Assembly: GCA_946965045.2 (NCBI GenBank) | Contig: OX337236.1 | Location: forward strand, 1,178,001 to 1,242,000 | DNA from: Epithemia pelagica | Taxonomy: Eukaryota > Bacillariophyta > Bacillariophyceae > Surirellales > Surirellaceae | DNA: 64,000 nucleotides | Direction of reading: 5' to 3' | In this document: positions 39,060 through 49,400 of the stretch, in pieces | Layout of the letters: each line of letters opens with the position of its first letter | Numbering within the stretch: position 1 is the first letter of the stretch | Made by a program: the position numbers and the translations under genes | Notes under the pieces: model-generated | What the model was told of the DNA's origin: nothing | The model's input: only the letters and a program-made list of their open reading frames with translations | The model's database searches: none

Positions 39060-42000
39060 ATGGCGCTCCCAATGAAAGCCTCCGATTCCGAACAGAAGGA
39101 TGCATGGCACCAAGACGGTATGAAGGACGGTAATGACGAAAACGATGAAGAGGATGAAGAGCCAGTGTCTGGTATGATTCCGGAAGGACACTTGCCAATG
39201 TATTTAGCGGATGCGTTTGCCGAATTGTATCAAGAGGATGGATTGGTTGTCATGGGCAAAGGATTGGGTTGTTTGATGTTGCTTGCCACATTTGTTCGCT
39301 TCTATGCCGACACACGAGATGGCCATTTAGCTGTCCTCCAAGAAGAACAACAAGAGCAAGAGGAACAAGAAAAACAACAATCCACCCTAGTTGGTGGGAA
39401 CCAACACCACAAGTCTGTTTCTTCATGCCAACAAACAAAACCACGACACCAAAGGCCTCCGCTTGTGTTGGTCTTGTCCTTGCACGAAAACGAACGGCAC
39501 GCTTTACTACAGATACTCCACAGCTGGAGTACTCCGAATTCGATGATGCCTACCCTCATTACCAACGAAGCAGGACAAGGCAAGGACCGTCAGGCCTTGT
39601 ATGCCCGCGGTGGCACGTTAGTGATTACCAGTCGCATCCTTGTCACTGATTTGTTGACGCACACCGTGTCAGCGAATCAAATCGATGGCTTGCTGGTTTA
39701 CCACGCCGAACAAGTCACGGAAACATCAACCGAAGCGTTTATTTTGCGCATTTTTCATTCGCAACGTCAACCACAATGCAGTGGCTTTGTCAAGGCCTTT
39801 TCGGAAGCGGCGGATCAGTTTCATTCCGACTTTGGCAAGGTTGATAAAATCCGAAAAGCGCTTCGTGTACGCAACTTGTACTTGTATCCACGTTTTCAAG
39901 AAGCTGTTCGGAACGAACTGGAAATGGTACAACCCCCCGTGATTGTGACCGAATTGCATCAACCATTGTCACCTTTGCAACGCGAAATTCAACATTGCCT
40001 TGCCGCGGCCATTCAAGCATGTTTACGTCATTTACATGAAGCCACTGCTGGAAAATTGCAACTGTCCAGCTTGTCCTCCCAAGACTCGAAAGAGAACAAG
40101 GATGACACCAAGAACAAGGACAATCCTCATGTGACGAAAGATGACCTGTTGATTATCTCGTCCGTCGAAAATTGCGTCACATCTTATTTTGATCGTGCCA
40201 TTTCGCGTCAACTGGAACCAGACTGGCACAAACTCTCGCCATCCACAAAACAATTGGTTCAAGATTTACGGACCTTACGAACCCTGTTCCAATCACTCTT
40301 GCAATATGATTGCATTAGTTTCTGGAAGTTGTTGCAAAATATCAAAACAATGAGTGCCTCCTCCCGTCATCCATCCCTTTGGTTGTTGGGACCAGCGGCC
40401 GACCGTCTTTTTCGCAAAGCCAAAGAACGAGTGTATCAAATTGTACATGAGCAACCAGCAACACGTACAGCAGCTTCAGCAACGGAACCACATCAAGACC
40501 AACAACCTCATACCATGCCGGCAACGACTGTCGGTAGCAAGCTGGTTGCTGTCTTGGAGGAGAATCCCAAGTGGAAATTGCTTCGAAGCGTACTAGATGA
40601 AATCCAAGCCGAATACAACTCTGAGGAGAAACAAGAATATGACGAGGAGGACATGGTAGAAGGACCGTCTTCTGTGCTTGTCGTGGTAAAGGATGATCGC
40701 ACGGTAGACACGCTCAAGGCCTACTTGACCGGAGGTAAAAAGAAAACGCTAGCGTGGACGTGGTTGCGCTTTTTGGAACAACAAAATGATCGCAGTCGAG
40801 CCATTCTTGGTTCGACGGGGAGCAGTAGCACGGCTCCGACGAATGGCATGGCGGCCTTATCGGAAGAACGGCGCTTACTCCTGGAGGAGGAAAGTCGTGT
40901 TCGTCGTCTGTTGTTTGGAACTGATGCAAAGTCGTCAAACAAAGCCCAGGAATCTAAACAACAGACCGGAAAGAAGAAGAAAAGCAGCAAGACGCAAAAC
41001 CCCAACAAACGCCGCAAACTCAACGAAGTTCCGGCTTATTTGAAGAAGAGACGGCGTGTTGCCGCTGAAAAAGGACGAGGGAAGTCGATGCATCAATCGA
41101 AAGACGATCTCGAACGAGAGGCAATCTTGGATGATGCCATGGAAGAGTTAGAACATGACCTTGGGCAGAATATCCCGAATGACAACAGTACTATCAACAA
41201 TGATGACGAGGAACTGGGGGAAAATAGCTCGGACGAGGAAGAAACCAAGAAACCAAGCGTTCGCCGTGGTGTTGAAGAGCGGCTTGAACAACTTCAACAG
41301 CAAGACGAGGAAATGAATCGTGCCATGTTTCAGGTGTCAAATCCAACGGAATTGCGTGTAGTACTCAAGAGTTTGACATCCATCGAAACTGGGGAGCACA
41401 CTAGTTTGATGCTCTTAGAGGATATTCAACCTACGCACGTGGTCTTTTACGATGTGGATGTTGCATTCATTCGGTCGGTTGAGATTTATGCTGCGGTCAG
41501 ACGACCTACAGCAAAACCACTCAAATCATATTTCCTTGTATTTGAACAAAGTGCTGAAGAGAAGAATTTTAAAAAGGTGCTAGAACGCGAACAAAATTCA
41601 TTTGAACGGTTGATTCACCACAAGATGGTCATGCCGCCACCCATGTTGCAAGACACAACACAATCACAAGAAATACAAGAATCGTTGGGCAGTGCGGTCA
41701 GCACCTACATGAATGGAACCTTGCCTTTGGCATTTGATTCTCGCAAAGGACAAGGAAAGGAACGAAAGCCGGTTCCTCGCAATATTGCTGTCGATGTTCG
41801 AGAGTTTCGAGCTGCATTACCATCTATCTTGCATCAGGGCGGAATGCGGTTGGCTCCAGTCACATTGACCGTAGGCGATTACGTTCTGAGCAAAGTCCAC
41901 TGTATTGAGAGGAAAAGTATCAGTGACTTGTATGGAAGTTTTGCCAGTGGGCGCCTTTATACACAAGCTGAGGCTATGTGCAAACATTACGAGGTCCCAT

Positions 42001-42503
42001 GTCTCCTAATTGAGTTTGACCCCAACAAATCTTTTTGCTTGCAGAATCCAAATGAGCTTGGCCTGGATATCAAACAAGATTCCATTTGTACAAAAATGGC
42101 AGTGTTATGTATGCATTTCCCGAAACTGCGGCTAATATGGTCAAGGAGTCCGCATGAGACTCTCAAAATATTTCAGGATCTGAAACGAAGCCACGAAGAG
42201 GTGGACGTTGATAAAGCAGTTGAAGTGGGTCGGAGCGAGTCCCTCGAAGCCTTGTTTCAGGGACCAAACATGGGCACGGAAGGGCAGGAGGAGGAGGACG
42301 ACGACGACGCGGTGAATGAAGCAGCACGCGATATGCTACTACGTTTGCCTGGTATCACCATTCCAGCTGCGCGGAGAATCATGGAACAAGTTGATAGCCT
42401 CAAAGAGTTGGCCGAATTACCCCGCGACAAGCTTCGTGAAATCGCGGGACCCGTAGTGGGTCAAAAGCTTTTTACATTTTTTCGCCAACAGCAGCAAGTA
42501 TGA
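39060..42503 (+). CDS. ERCC4: XPF/ERCC4 structure-specific endonuclease
   Basis: 1147 aa, intronless, ATG 39060. XPF, with ERCC1, cuts 5' of lesions in nucleotide excision repair and acts on crosslinks and recombination intermediates. The N-terminal two-thirds is the degenerate SF2 helicase-like part (LADAFAELYQEDGLVVMGKG, LVITSRILVTDLL, GLLVYHAEQV). A Lys-rich low-complexity insert lies at ~620-700. The ERCC4 nuclease domain (~905-1040) has the full active-site motif GDYVLSKVHCIERKSISD. The C-terminal (HhH)2 domain is at ~1085-1145 (LLRLPGITIPAARRIMEQVD and PRDKLREIAGPVVGQKL). All metal-binding residues of the GDxnERKx3D motif are present, so the enzyme should be active. Confidence 0.95.
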   Translation: MALPMKASDSEQKDAWHQDGMKDGNDENDEEDEEPVSGMIPEGHLPMYLADAFAELYQEDGLVVMGKGLGCLMLLATFVRFYADTRDGHLAVLQEEQQEQEEQEKQQSTLVGGNQHHKSVSSCQQTKPRHQRPPLVLVLSLHENERHALLQILHSWSTPNSMMPTLITNEAGQGKDRQALYARGGTLVITSRILVTDLLTHTVSANQIDGLLVYHAEQVTETSTEAFILRIFHSQRQPQCSGFVKAFSEAADQFHSDFGKVDKIRKALRVRNLYLYPRFQEAVRNELEMVQPPVIVTELHQPLSPLQREIQHCLAAAIQACLRHLHEATAGKLQLSSLSSQDSKENKDDTKNKDNPHVTKDDLLIISSVENCVTSYFDRAISRQLEPDWHKLSPSTKQLVQDLRTLRTLFQSLLQYDCISFWKLLQNIKTMSASSRHPSLWLLGPAADRLFRKAKERVYQIVHEQPATRTAASATEPHQDQQPHTMPATTVGSKLVAVLEENPKWKLLRSVLDEIQAEYNSEEKQEYDEEDMVEGPSSVLVVVKDDRTVDTLKAYLTGGKKKTLAWTWLRFLEQQNDRSRAILGSTGSSSTAPTNGMAALSEERRLLLEEESRVRRLLFGTDAKSSNKAQESKQQTGKKKKSSKTQNPNKRRKLNEVPAYLKKRRRVAAEKGRGKSMHQSKDDLEREAILDDAMEELEHDLGQNIPNDNSTINNDDEELGENSSDEEETKKPSVRRGVEERLEQLQQQDEEMNRAMFQVSNPTELRVVLKSLTSIETGEHTSLMLLEDIQPTHVVFYDVDVAFIRSVEIYAAVRRPTAKPLKSYFLVFEQSAEEKNFKKVLEREQNSFERLIHHKMVMPPPMLQDTTQSQEIQESLGSAVSTYMNGTLPLAFDSRKGQGKERKPVPRNIAVDVREFRAALPSILHQGGMRLAPVTLTVGDYVLSKVHCIERKSISDLYGSFASGRLYTQAEAMCKHYEVPCLLIEFDPNKSFCLQNPNELGLDIKQDSICTKMAVLCMHFPKLRLIWSRSPHETLKIFQDLKRSHEEVDVDKAVEVGRSESLEALFQGPNMGTEGQEEEDDDDAVNEAARDMLLRLPGITIPAARRIMEQVDSLKELAELPRDKLREIAGPVVGQKLFTFFRQQQQV

Positions 42504-43220
42504 TTGGCTCCTCACTGTCTTTTGCGCAGTTTTTCGTTGTTCATCAAAGAAAAGTCCAAGCATCCCTTCATTGCCTCGCCTGGTTTTCTAAAGTCAGGGC
42601 TTCGCCTGATTCGGCTCCTCTTTGTGCCCGGACTCAACATTCAGATCTTCTGCCAAGGCATACTTTTCCAGAACTCCTCGGTGATTGCGACAACTACGTT
42701 GAAGCGGCTAACGCTCTAATGGAGCTTTTTAGTGGTCATGATGAAAAGGATGAAGAGGGAGAAAGGACACAGAACATCGTTTCTTGCTTTCTTGCATCGT
42801 ATTAAGACACAACATCCCAGCTTCTTCTACGAGTAACAACTGATTGCAATTATACTACTGTCCTAAAGTAAATTCTTTTTAGAAGACATGATGATCAAAA
42901 TAGGTCTAGAGGAGATCCTTCCTACTAGCTCTAGCGGTCGGTTTGTATTCCCGCGTCCTTCCTGAAATCTCGCGCCAGGATTCCCGCCACATTCCGCGCG
43001 AGCATTCCACTCGGTCGACGTACAGAGATCTCTCTTGCGCGGTTGTTCTCTTGGCGACAGTTCGTCGTTGCATTCGACACACGACTCAAAAAGATCTCGG
43101 ACGACCTCATTCTGTGCCGGAAACGCGCTCCGTTGCATTTCACCACAAAACGAAAACCCATCAACGAAGCAACGAACGCTTTCAACCAATCGAACGAAAA
43201 CAAACATAAGAAGAAGCACA
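42504..43220. other. intergenic region
   Basis: About 715 bp between XPF and the glycine-zipper gene. A 101-codon frame overlaps the XPF stop (42500-42805) but shows no domain; I do not call it. 5' UTR of the next gene expected at the right end. Confidence 0.55.
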
Positions 43221-43775
43221 ATGATTAATGCTCATTTCCAAGAAGAATCATCGCCATTGATTGGAGGAAAACACGACGACGACGACGAATTGCATTTCAA
43301 CATTAGTGATCATACGGACGGAGCAGCCACGATGGAGCGAGAATCAGCCATTCGGAGCGACGGAGGATTAAGTGACTACGACGACCAATCATTGGATGTC
43401 ATGCGTCCAAATGCATTACACAGTGGCCCCGTAGAGCAGTGGGAATTACATGAAAAAGAAGAGCGTCGTCAAGTGGGGGGCGCCGCAGTGGCCGGGGGTA
43501 TTGCTGGATTGGTTCTGGCCGGACCGCTCGTAGCCGTCTTATTGGCGGGAGGAGCTGCAGCGGTAGCGACAACACGAGGCAAGGCAGGACAAGTCACTCG
43601 TGCCACTGGAGAAGCCATGGCACAGGCCGGTGATCGATTGAAAGCCATTGACCAGAAACATCACTTCACCGAAAAGGCCTGCAAAGGCATTGCGAAGTCG
43701 GCCGACTGGATCACCGATAAACTCAAACCGAAACGGGAGAAAGAACGCGATGCGATGTATGGTCTGACGGCCTAG
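43221..43775 (+). CDS. glycine-zipper membrane-associated protein, unknown
   Basis: 184 aa from ATG 43221 (context GCACAATGA). The acidic N-terminal ~90 residues precede a Gly/Ala-rich hydrophobic stretch (VGGAAVAGGIAGLVLAGPL and AVLLAGGAAAVATTRGKAG) of glycine-zipper type, which usually makes a helical hairpin in membranes. The tail is basic and helical (DRLKAIDQKHHFTEKACKGI, KPKREKERDAMYGLTA). I recognise no named family; similar small zipper proteins occur in many protists. Function unknown. Confidence 0.7.
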   Translation: MINAHFQEESSPLIGGKHDDDDELHFNISDHTDGAATMERESAIRSDGGLSDYDDQSLDVMRPNALHSGPVEQWELHEKEERRQVGGAAVAGGIAGLVLAGPLVAVLLAGGAAAVATTRGKAGQVTRATGEAMAQAGDRLKAIDQKHHFTEKACKGIAKSADWITDKLKPKREKERDAMYGLTA

Positions 43776-44430
43776 ATCTCAACCAATTTTATTTTAGAGG
43801 GTGAACGACAAAGATGACACCATATTCATTGCGGGCAGTTTCGCTCTCTTGGCAGTGACAACATTCTCATGCGACGATCGACGACACGACGTTATGCGAA
43901 ATAGAATAATGTGTAAAATAGATGGTTGCACGACAACTAAATAAATGACTGAGCTTCCAGTAGTCTCGTGCAATTTAGCAAGCAAGTTGATAAGAAAGTG
44001 AACTAACAGAGGCCTACATCTGTAGCACAACATCCAGAGGATCCTCCGCGCTTTGATCTATAAAGATAAGCAGCTTCAATTACAGCGTCAATGGAATATA
44101 TCCCATCAATACTCAATGTCGTCGCAAAAGGTCGAAGTTTAGATTTTCAAATTATCTAGGCACGGCCCCACATTTGCTACCTGTTGGAGTGAAATGTTGG
44201 TCCCGCACGATTCATATAAAGCCACAGGGCGAACGCGAGGAATTGCTACGAGATGATGCTTTTTGTTACCTCAAACTGCAACATTCGTACGAAGCAATCC
44301 CGTGCTTCTAGGTCATAGGAGTAGGAGTAATTCGTTAACAACACAATAACAGAATCGATTCACCGCAAAATAGCTTGTGCACGACAACTGCGGCATGTAA
44401 ACCCAACTTCATGTACCCAACATCTATCAA
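43776..44430. other. intergenic region downstream of the 5S gene
   Basis: About 655 bp with no protein gene. TTTT at 44427-44430 on the minus strand is the Pol III terminator of the 5S gene. Confidence 0.55.
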
Positions 44431-44547
44431 AAGAACAACACCCGGGATTCCAACGTGGTCCCCCACCGTAGTACTAACCGGGCCCGACGATGCTTAGCTT
44501 CGCTGAGCAGACGGGAAGCGGTGCTGTCATCGTGGTATGGTCGTTCC
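44431..44547 (-). rRNA. 5S ribosomal RNA
   Basis: Read on the minus strand the ~117 nt begin GGAACGACCATACCACGATG and contain the internal Pol III control region: GAAGCTAAGCATCGTCGGGC (box A), GGTTAGTAC (intermediate element) and GGTGGGGGACC...TTGGAATCCCGGGTG (box C). Helix I forms between GAACGAC at the 5' end and GTTGTTC at the 3' end. TTTT follows at once as terminator. About 25-30 bp upstream lies a TATA-like GATATAC. Only one copy is seen here, not a tandem array. The ends are set by helix I and may be off by one or two bases. Confidence 0.93.
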
Positions 44548-44824
44548 TACATAAGCTCGATTCTTTGAGTATATCAAATTTGCAGTTTCCGACAATCGGC
44601 ATACAACTTGAGCTCGCCGTAATGTGTTTTACCAATTTGTCGTGGACGATCAGCTAACCAGTTTTCATATTCTTGTATTCAAAAAGTAACAACGGAAAAC
44701 GAGTGCAAAAAGCTTTGTATTGGTGATTGGAGCACCAAATGATAGATACTACTACTACTACCAGTACAGCAAGACCGGAGCGGTGAAATGAATCGGTGGC
44801 AAGCCGTAAAACGTACAACTGCTA
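44548..44824. other. upstream region of 5S rRNA gene
   Basis: Contains the TATA-like element about 25-30 bp from the 5S start (minus strand) and a short (TAC)n run near 44750. Nothing else seen. Confidence 0.5.
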
Positions 44825-45910
44825 CTACTTGCCTTCATTCACATCATAGGGTGGTTTGGTAGTTTCCCCTTGTTCATTGCGTTCGACACGCAATCCTCCC
44901 TTGGTCACTTCTTCTCCCACATAAATTTCCGGATTGTATCCCACGACAAAGGGTTCCGTTTCATTGTACGAAGAAGAAAAGTAGGTGGCAATACTGCCCG
45001 ATACATGGGTCAAATTGACCTTGTTGGTGGCGACATCCATTTCCGAATCGCCCGGGGCCAACCACAATTCCAACGTGGAGGCATATCGACCACCCATGTT
45101 TTGTGGACGCAATTGATCCTTGGCATATTCCAAGATTAATCGTTTTTGGACCACGGCCGCTTGACAAAAATACTCGTTGTCGTCGTCCACGTGCGTGTCA
45201 TTGGACGCCAGGGACGGCAAGGTACCTTGTCGAGCAATTTTCCCCACAAACCAAAAGGTAGTGGGACTATTGAGGGGAGATCGGACATAGACATCGCGAC
45301 ACACAGTTTGGACACTGGCATGGGCATTTTCCTTGCGGATTCGATCAAAGGTATTGGCCGCCTTGCGCAGGGCCTTGACACCCGAACCGGAATGACCGGA
45401 AATAGAAGGCCCCACGGAGGACGACGGTGCTGCCGTTCCCAAAGACTCGGCGTTGGTTCGTCCAAAACCACCCGTTGTCGTCGTCGTCTTTGGGGTGGTT
45501 GCCGACGTCTTGGACTTTTTCTTGCGAACGGCCGATAGCTGTGTTGCCAATGGCCGTTGGGACCAGAAAAATCTCCATGGGTTTGGAGCAAGCACGACGA
45601 CATTGGACGACAACGGTCCTTGAGGAAAGAGTTCGACACTAATGGTTGTCGGTCTGGGAAGGAGCCTTGGTGTCCGCGTCACAACAAAGGCCCAGACGAC
45701 GGTCGGGTTGGTGGAATAATTGGTATGGAGCCACCAAGTGACAGCAATTACTCCCACCAGGAGCTGACTCACGGACGGAACGAACCGCCTTTTGGAAGAA
45801 TGAGTCGACAGCGGTGTCCTCCTTGTCGCTCGAGACATTGGTTGTGTTGTGGAAACGAAAGAAGAAGCTTCTACGGATGAAACAGTCATCCTTGTAGTTC
45901 TTGGTTTCAT
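44825..45910 (-). CDS. predicted plastid-targeted protein, unknown
   Basis: 361 aa from ATG 45910 (a GTG precedes it). The N-terminal ~45 residues are basic and Ser/Thr-rich, then a hydrophobic span (VSQLLVGVIAVTWWLH) and VVWAFVVT with Phe after Ala, compatible with a delayed signal anchor plus plastid motif. A Ser/Thr/Lys-rich linker (SAVRKKKSKTSATTPKTTTT) separates it from the conserved-looking domain (~195-350): CRDVYVRSPLNSPTTFWFVG, QAAVVQKRLILEYAKDQLRP, LELWLAPGDSEMDVA and PFVVGYNPEIYVGEE. I recognise the pattern as an algal plastid protein type but cannot name it. Confidence 0.7.
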   Translation of the reverse strand: MKPRTTRMTVSSVEASSFVSTTQPMSRATRRTPLSTHSSKRRFVPSVSQLLVGVIAVTWWLHTNYSTNPTVVWAFVVTRTPRLLPRPTTISVELFPQGPLSSNVVVLAPNPWRFFWSQRPLATQLSAVRKKKSKTSATTPKTTTTTGGFGRTNAESLGTAAPSSSVGPSISGHSGSGVKALRKAANTFDRIRKENAHASVQTVCRDVYVRSPLNSPTTFWFVGKIARQGTLPSLASNDTHVDDDNEYFCQAAVVQKRLILEYAKDQLRPQNMGGRYASTLELWLAPGDSEMDVATNKVNLTHVSGSIATYFSSSYNETEPFVVGYNPEIYVGEEVTKGGLRVERNEQGETTKPPYDVNEGK

Positions 45911-46442
45911 CACCTCTCGCCTCTTGGATCACAACAGAAGAAGGTGTCAATCGACCCGACGACCACCCCAAAAAAATGAAGGGATGTGGTGTCATTTTTG
46001 ATGGGTGATGGATGGTCCGAGCGACGGACGGACGGTCGTACATTGGCACGCACGTACGCCTCCTTGCACGCGTTGCGGGTCGTGTGGATAAAACTCACCC
46101 GGAAAAGTCGCCGCTAAAAAATGAGGGGCTTTTTGGCGATGCTGTAAATTGATCAGAATATGATCCGATTTAGTACAACCTAGTGATCATATATTTCGAA
46201 AGTTAATAATATTTTTCTAATAATTATGGATATGAGGGATAGAGAGTAGACAAATATGAAAATTTTGCCATCATTTTTCTTTTGTGCCGATCGGTCGTAT
46301 AGTCTCATTCATATGCTTCAATCATCATTTCGTCGTGAATTGACTTGTTGTTGATACAACAACACTGACAAACCAAACCAATAAAGCTATTTCGTTGCAG
46401 GAGGAATCAATACCCGACTGGACGCATAGGTGGGCCTGGGGG
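45911..46442. other. divergent intergenic region; possible intron acceptor for the TBC gene
   Basis: About 530 bp. TTTCGTTGCAG ending at 46400 is a good 3' splice site, and the frame is open from there into the TBC gene, so an upstream non-coding or coding exon may exist. An AT-rich block lies near 46140-46260. Confidence 0.45.
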
Positions 46443-49400
46443 ATGAGCGAATCGAACAAGGATCATGATGGCAGCCATTCCCAACAGCCACCTCGAAAGC
46501 GTTATGCCCATCGAACCAGTGGCATGATGGTGGTGGAAGAAAGTCCCTCCTCATCCCCACTGGGATGGGGCTCGGTCCTAGGTAGCCCAGCGAGCAGAAC
46601 CAGGACAGCCGCAGCGGCACCACCATCCACCACAGATACTACGACTACTACAAGCCGCAGTAGCAACAGCAGCAGTCTGTGGAATCCACGGCTTTCCCAA
46701 ACGACCACCACCACACCGCAACCACCACCACCCCGTCGTACCTCGGAGAGTGCTACGCAGGAGGAGACGCCTGGTCGTCGTCGTCAGGGTGTTGCTGCTT
46801 TAGACGATCGTACCGCCGCCGTGAATACGCAAATACGGACCCTGTTGCTTCATCCGAGCATGGATTCCGAACCAACCAACGACAAGGACGATCATTCGGC
46901 TGCCACCTCGGTATTTTGGACTCTGGAAAGCTACGAACGCAAACGGCAACAAATTTGGGATTGTTTGCAAGGTCGTTGTTCCTCCTCACAAAGTAGCAGT
47001 CGTCCAACCGAACAGGACCATGGTCAGACCCCCAAACAAGGGGACACTCCACAGCAGCATGACGACGACGATGACATCGGACCCGTGGATTTGTGGATCT
47101 TGAGAAGTTTGGCCTTGAGTCAAGGTGGATTTCTCTGTCCCACGTTGCGGCAGCGTGTATGGCCCAAACTCTTTGCTGTTCATGAACAAATTTTGAAACA
47201 AACCAAAAAGCAACGACACTTGCAACCACCACCACCATCGTCCAACAGCAGCAGCAACCGCAAGACGACCATTGCCGATACTCTTCTTTCTCCAGGGAGG
47301 GGCGCGTTGTCGACCTCGGCAACGGCCACAACCACCACTACTACTACGACGACGACGACAACCACCACCGCCACTCGTCATGCGCCGTCCTTGGCGCAAC
47401 TGAAACGTCATGTTTCGCGGACCATGTGGAAAGTCCAAAAATACAAAAAGTTGGTCCACAAACATGCACGACAACAACAAGCACACGTACAGGCGGTGGT
47501 CGATCAACATCAGCATCAACAACAACAACAATTGTTGTTGCAACAAGAGCAACCGGCTGGATGGATGTCCCCCTTGCTCTTTTCTCCTCCACCACGACCA
47601 CCGTCATCGTTACTTCCGGAAACGTCCTTTGCCACCACTTCCACCACCACAACAATCACAACGGCTCTCACAGCTACCACATCTGCCACCACACCCATGA
47701 CACACGCCACTCGTTCGTCGTCCTTGTGGAACCGGAGGATGGAATCCCCTCCACCAACCGGGGTGACGTTTTCCGACGACGACAACAACAACCACAGCAC
47801 CCACCCTAACCACCCCGAACACCATGCGACCAACCACCATTCGTGGTCGTCTCCGTCCTTCCAAACGCCCCTACGGCAACGACAGCCGCCACCACCACAA
47901 TCGTCGTCACAAAGATTGTTGCACTTGCCACCACGCCATCCCGAAACAGAGGAAACACATCATGCTTCATCCTTTTCGGCATGGCAAGGACAAACTCCTT
48001 CCCACACATTATCGAATCACAACAACAGCAAGGCATTTTCGTCCTTGGTTTCATCTCCCCATCACGTGACTCACACGGACAACAGCCACAACAAGGCAAC
48101 GTCTGCCTTGGTGCCCCTACAACCATCATTTTCTTCGTCCAGTCAACCTCCTCTCTATGCGGAAGAAGCCACTGCCAGTAGTGGTGGATCGGTCCATTCC
48201 GTTTCCACCAACGGAACCAGTAGCTCACTTGCTCATGCTACTACGACATACCACCAACCAGCCCATTCGGACGATGTTCTTCCCCATACCACGTCATTGT
48301 TGTCCTCGTCTTCCTCCTCTACTACCACCATTTCCAATTTGCCTTCGTGTGCGTTGGATCCCTACTCGGGATTTCCTGTGGCCTTGTCCTTGGCATCCAC
48401 TACTACTACTACGACAATGACAACCACTACAACAACGACGACCACATCCACAACTCCCGGACCAGGTGGTCGACGAGCCACATCGCGAGAAAAGAGTTTG
48501 TTGTACAATCTCTTGGTGTTGACACCACTTGAGCAATGTCATTACCCCGGCATTCAAGATTTGGCAGCAGTGTGTCTCTTGAATTTGGAATCGCCTTCCT
48601 TGACACGACTCTTGTTGGAACGATTGTCTTCCCATCATTTGAATCAATGGTGGCTCTACCAACCACAAGGCAAACATTCTGACAAGAGAAACAACAAGAA
48701 AATCAACCCCAACAGCAAACAACAAGACGACGACGACACAGTTGAGGACGAACATCCGGTCGTGGCGGCCGTCGCCGCCTTGTTGTCCCGAGTCGATTTG
48801 GAATTGTACCAACTGTTGGAACCCTATTTGAACGCTACACAGACTGTTTTGCTTCGATGGAGCTGTACATGGTTCACACAAGATTTGTTAGATGCCACAT
48901 TGGTGAGCCGACTCTTGGATTTGTTTCTTGTCGGCCATCCCGCCATGCCTCTCTATGTCTCTGTGGCCTTTCTGATTGTCCACAAACCCATTTTCACCGC
49001 AACGCTGGTAACTTCAATGGCACCATCGACCGAGTCGGAAATTGACAAGAAGAAGAAGGATGACAACACTGCCACAGTTCTTGCCATTCTCCATGGAATG
49101 ATGCAATGTTTAAGCACATCTTTGCCACGTGCACAGGCACAGCATCGATTGGAAAAAGTGGTTCGACATGCAACCATGTTCATGCGACAGATTTCTCCAT
49201 CGGATTTGGTGGGTCCCTCGATCAATAGTACCAATGACAAGGACAAGACGACGACGACAAGTGTTGTTCTTTCGGAGATGGCACTCTTGCACAATGGAAC
49301 TCCGTCGTGGATGGCCCTGTCACAGGCACCGACAGACGCCCAACTGTTGAAAGCGGTAGAAAACTGGCGACTGGAACAAGAACGAATGGAACAGGAAAAG

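Noticed and set aside
42500-42805. 101-codon frame overlapping the XPF stop
   Set aside because: No domain and XPF already ends with a complete HhH domain.
44825-45640. Long opposite-strand frames inside the plastid-type gene
   Set aside because: Shadow frames; the minus-strand frame has the ordered domain composition.
47150-47700. Long frames with poly-Val or poly-Cys on the minus strand
   Set aside because: Produced by (ACC/ACG/CAA)n codon runs in the TBC1D20-like gene.
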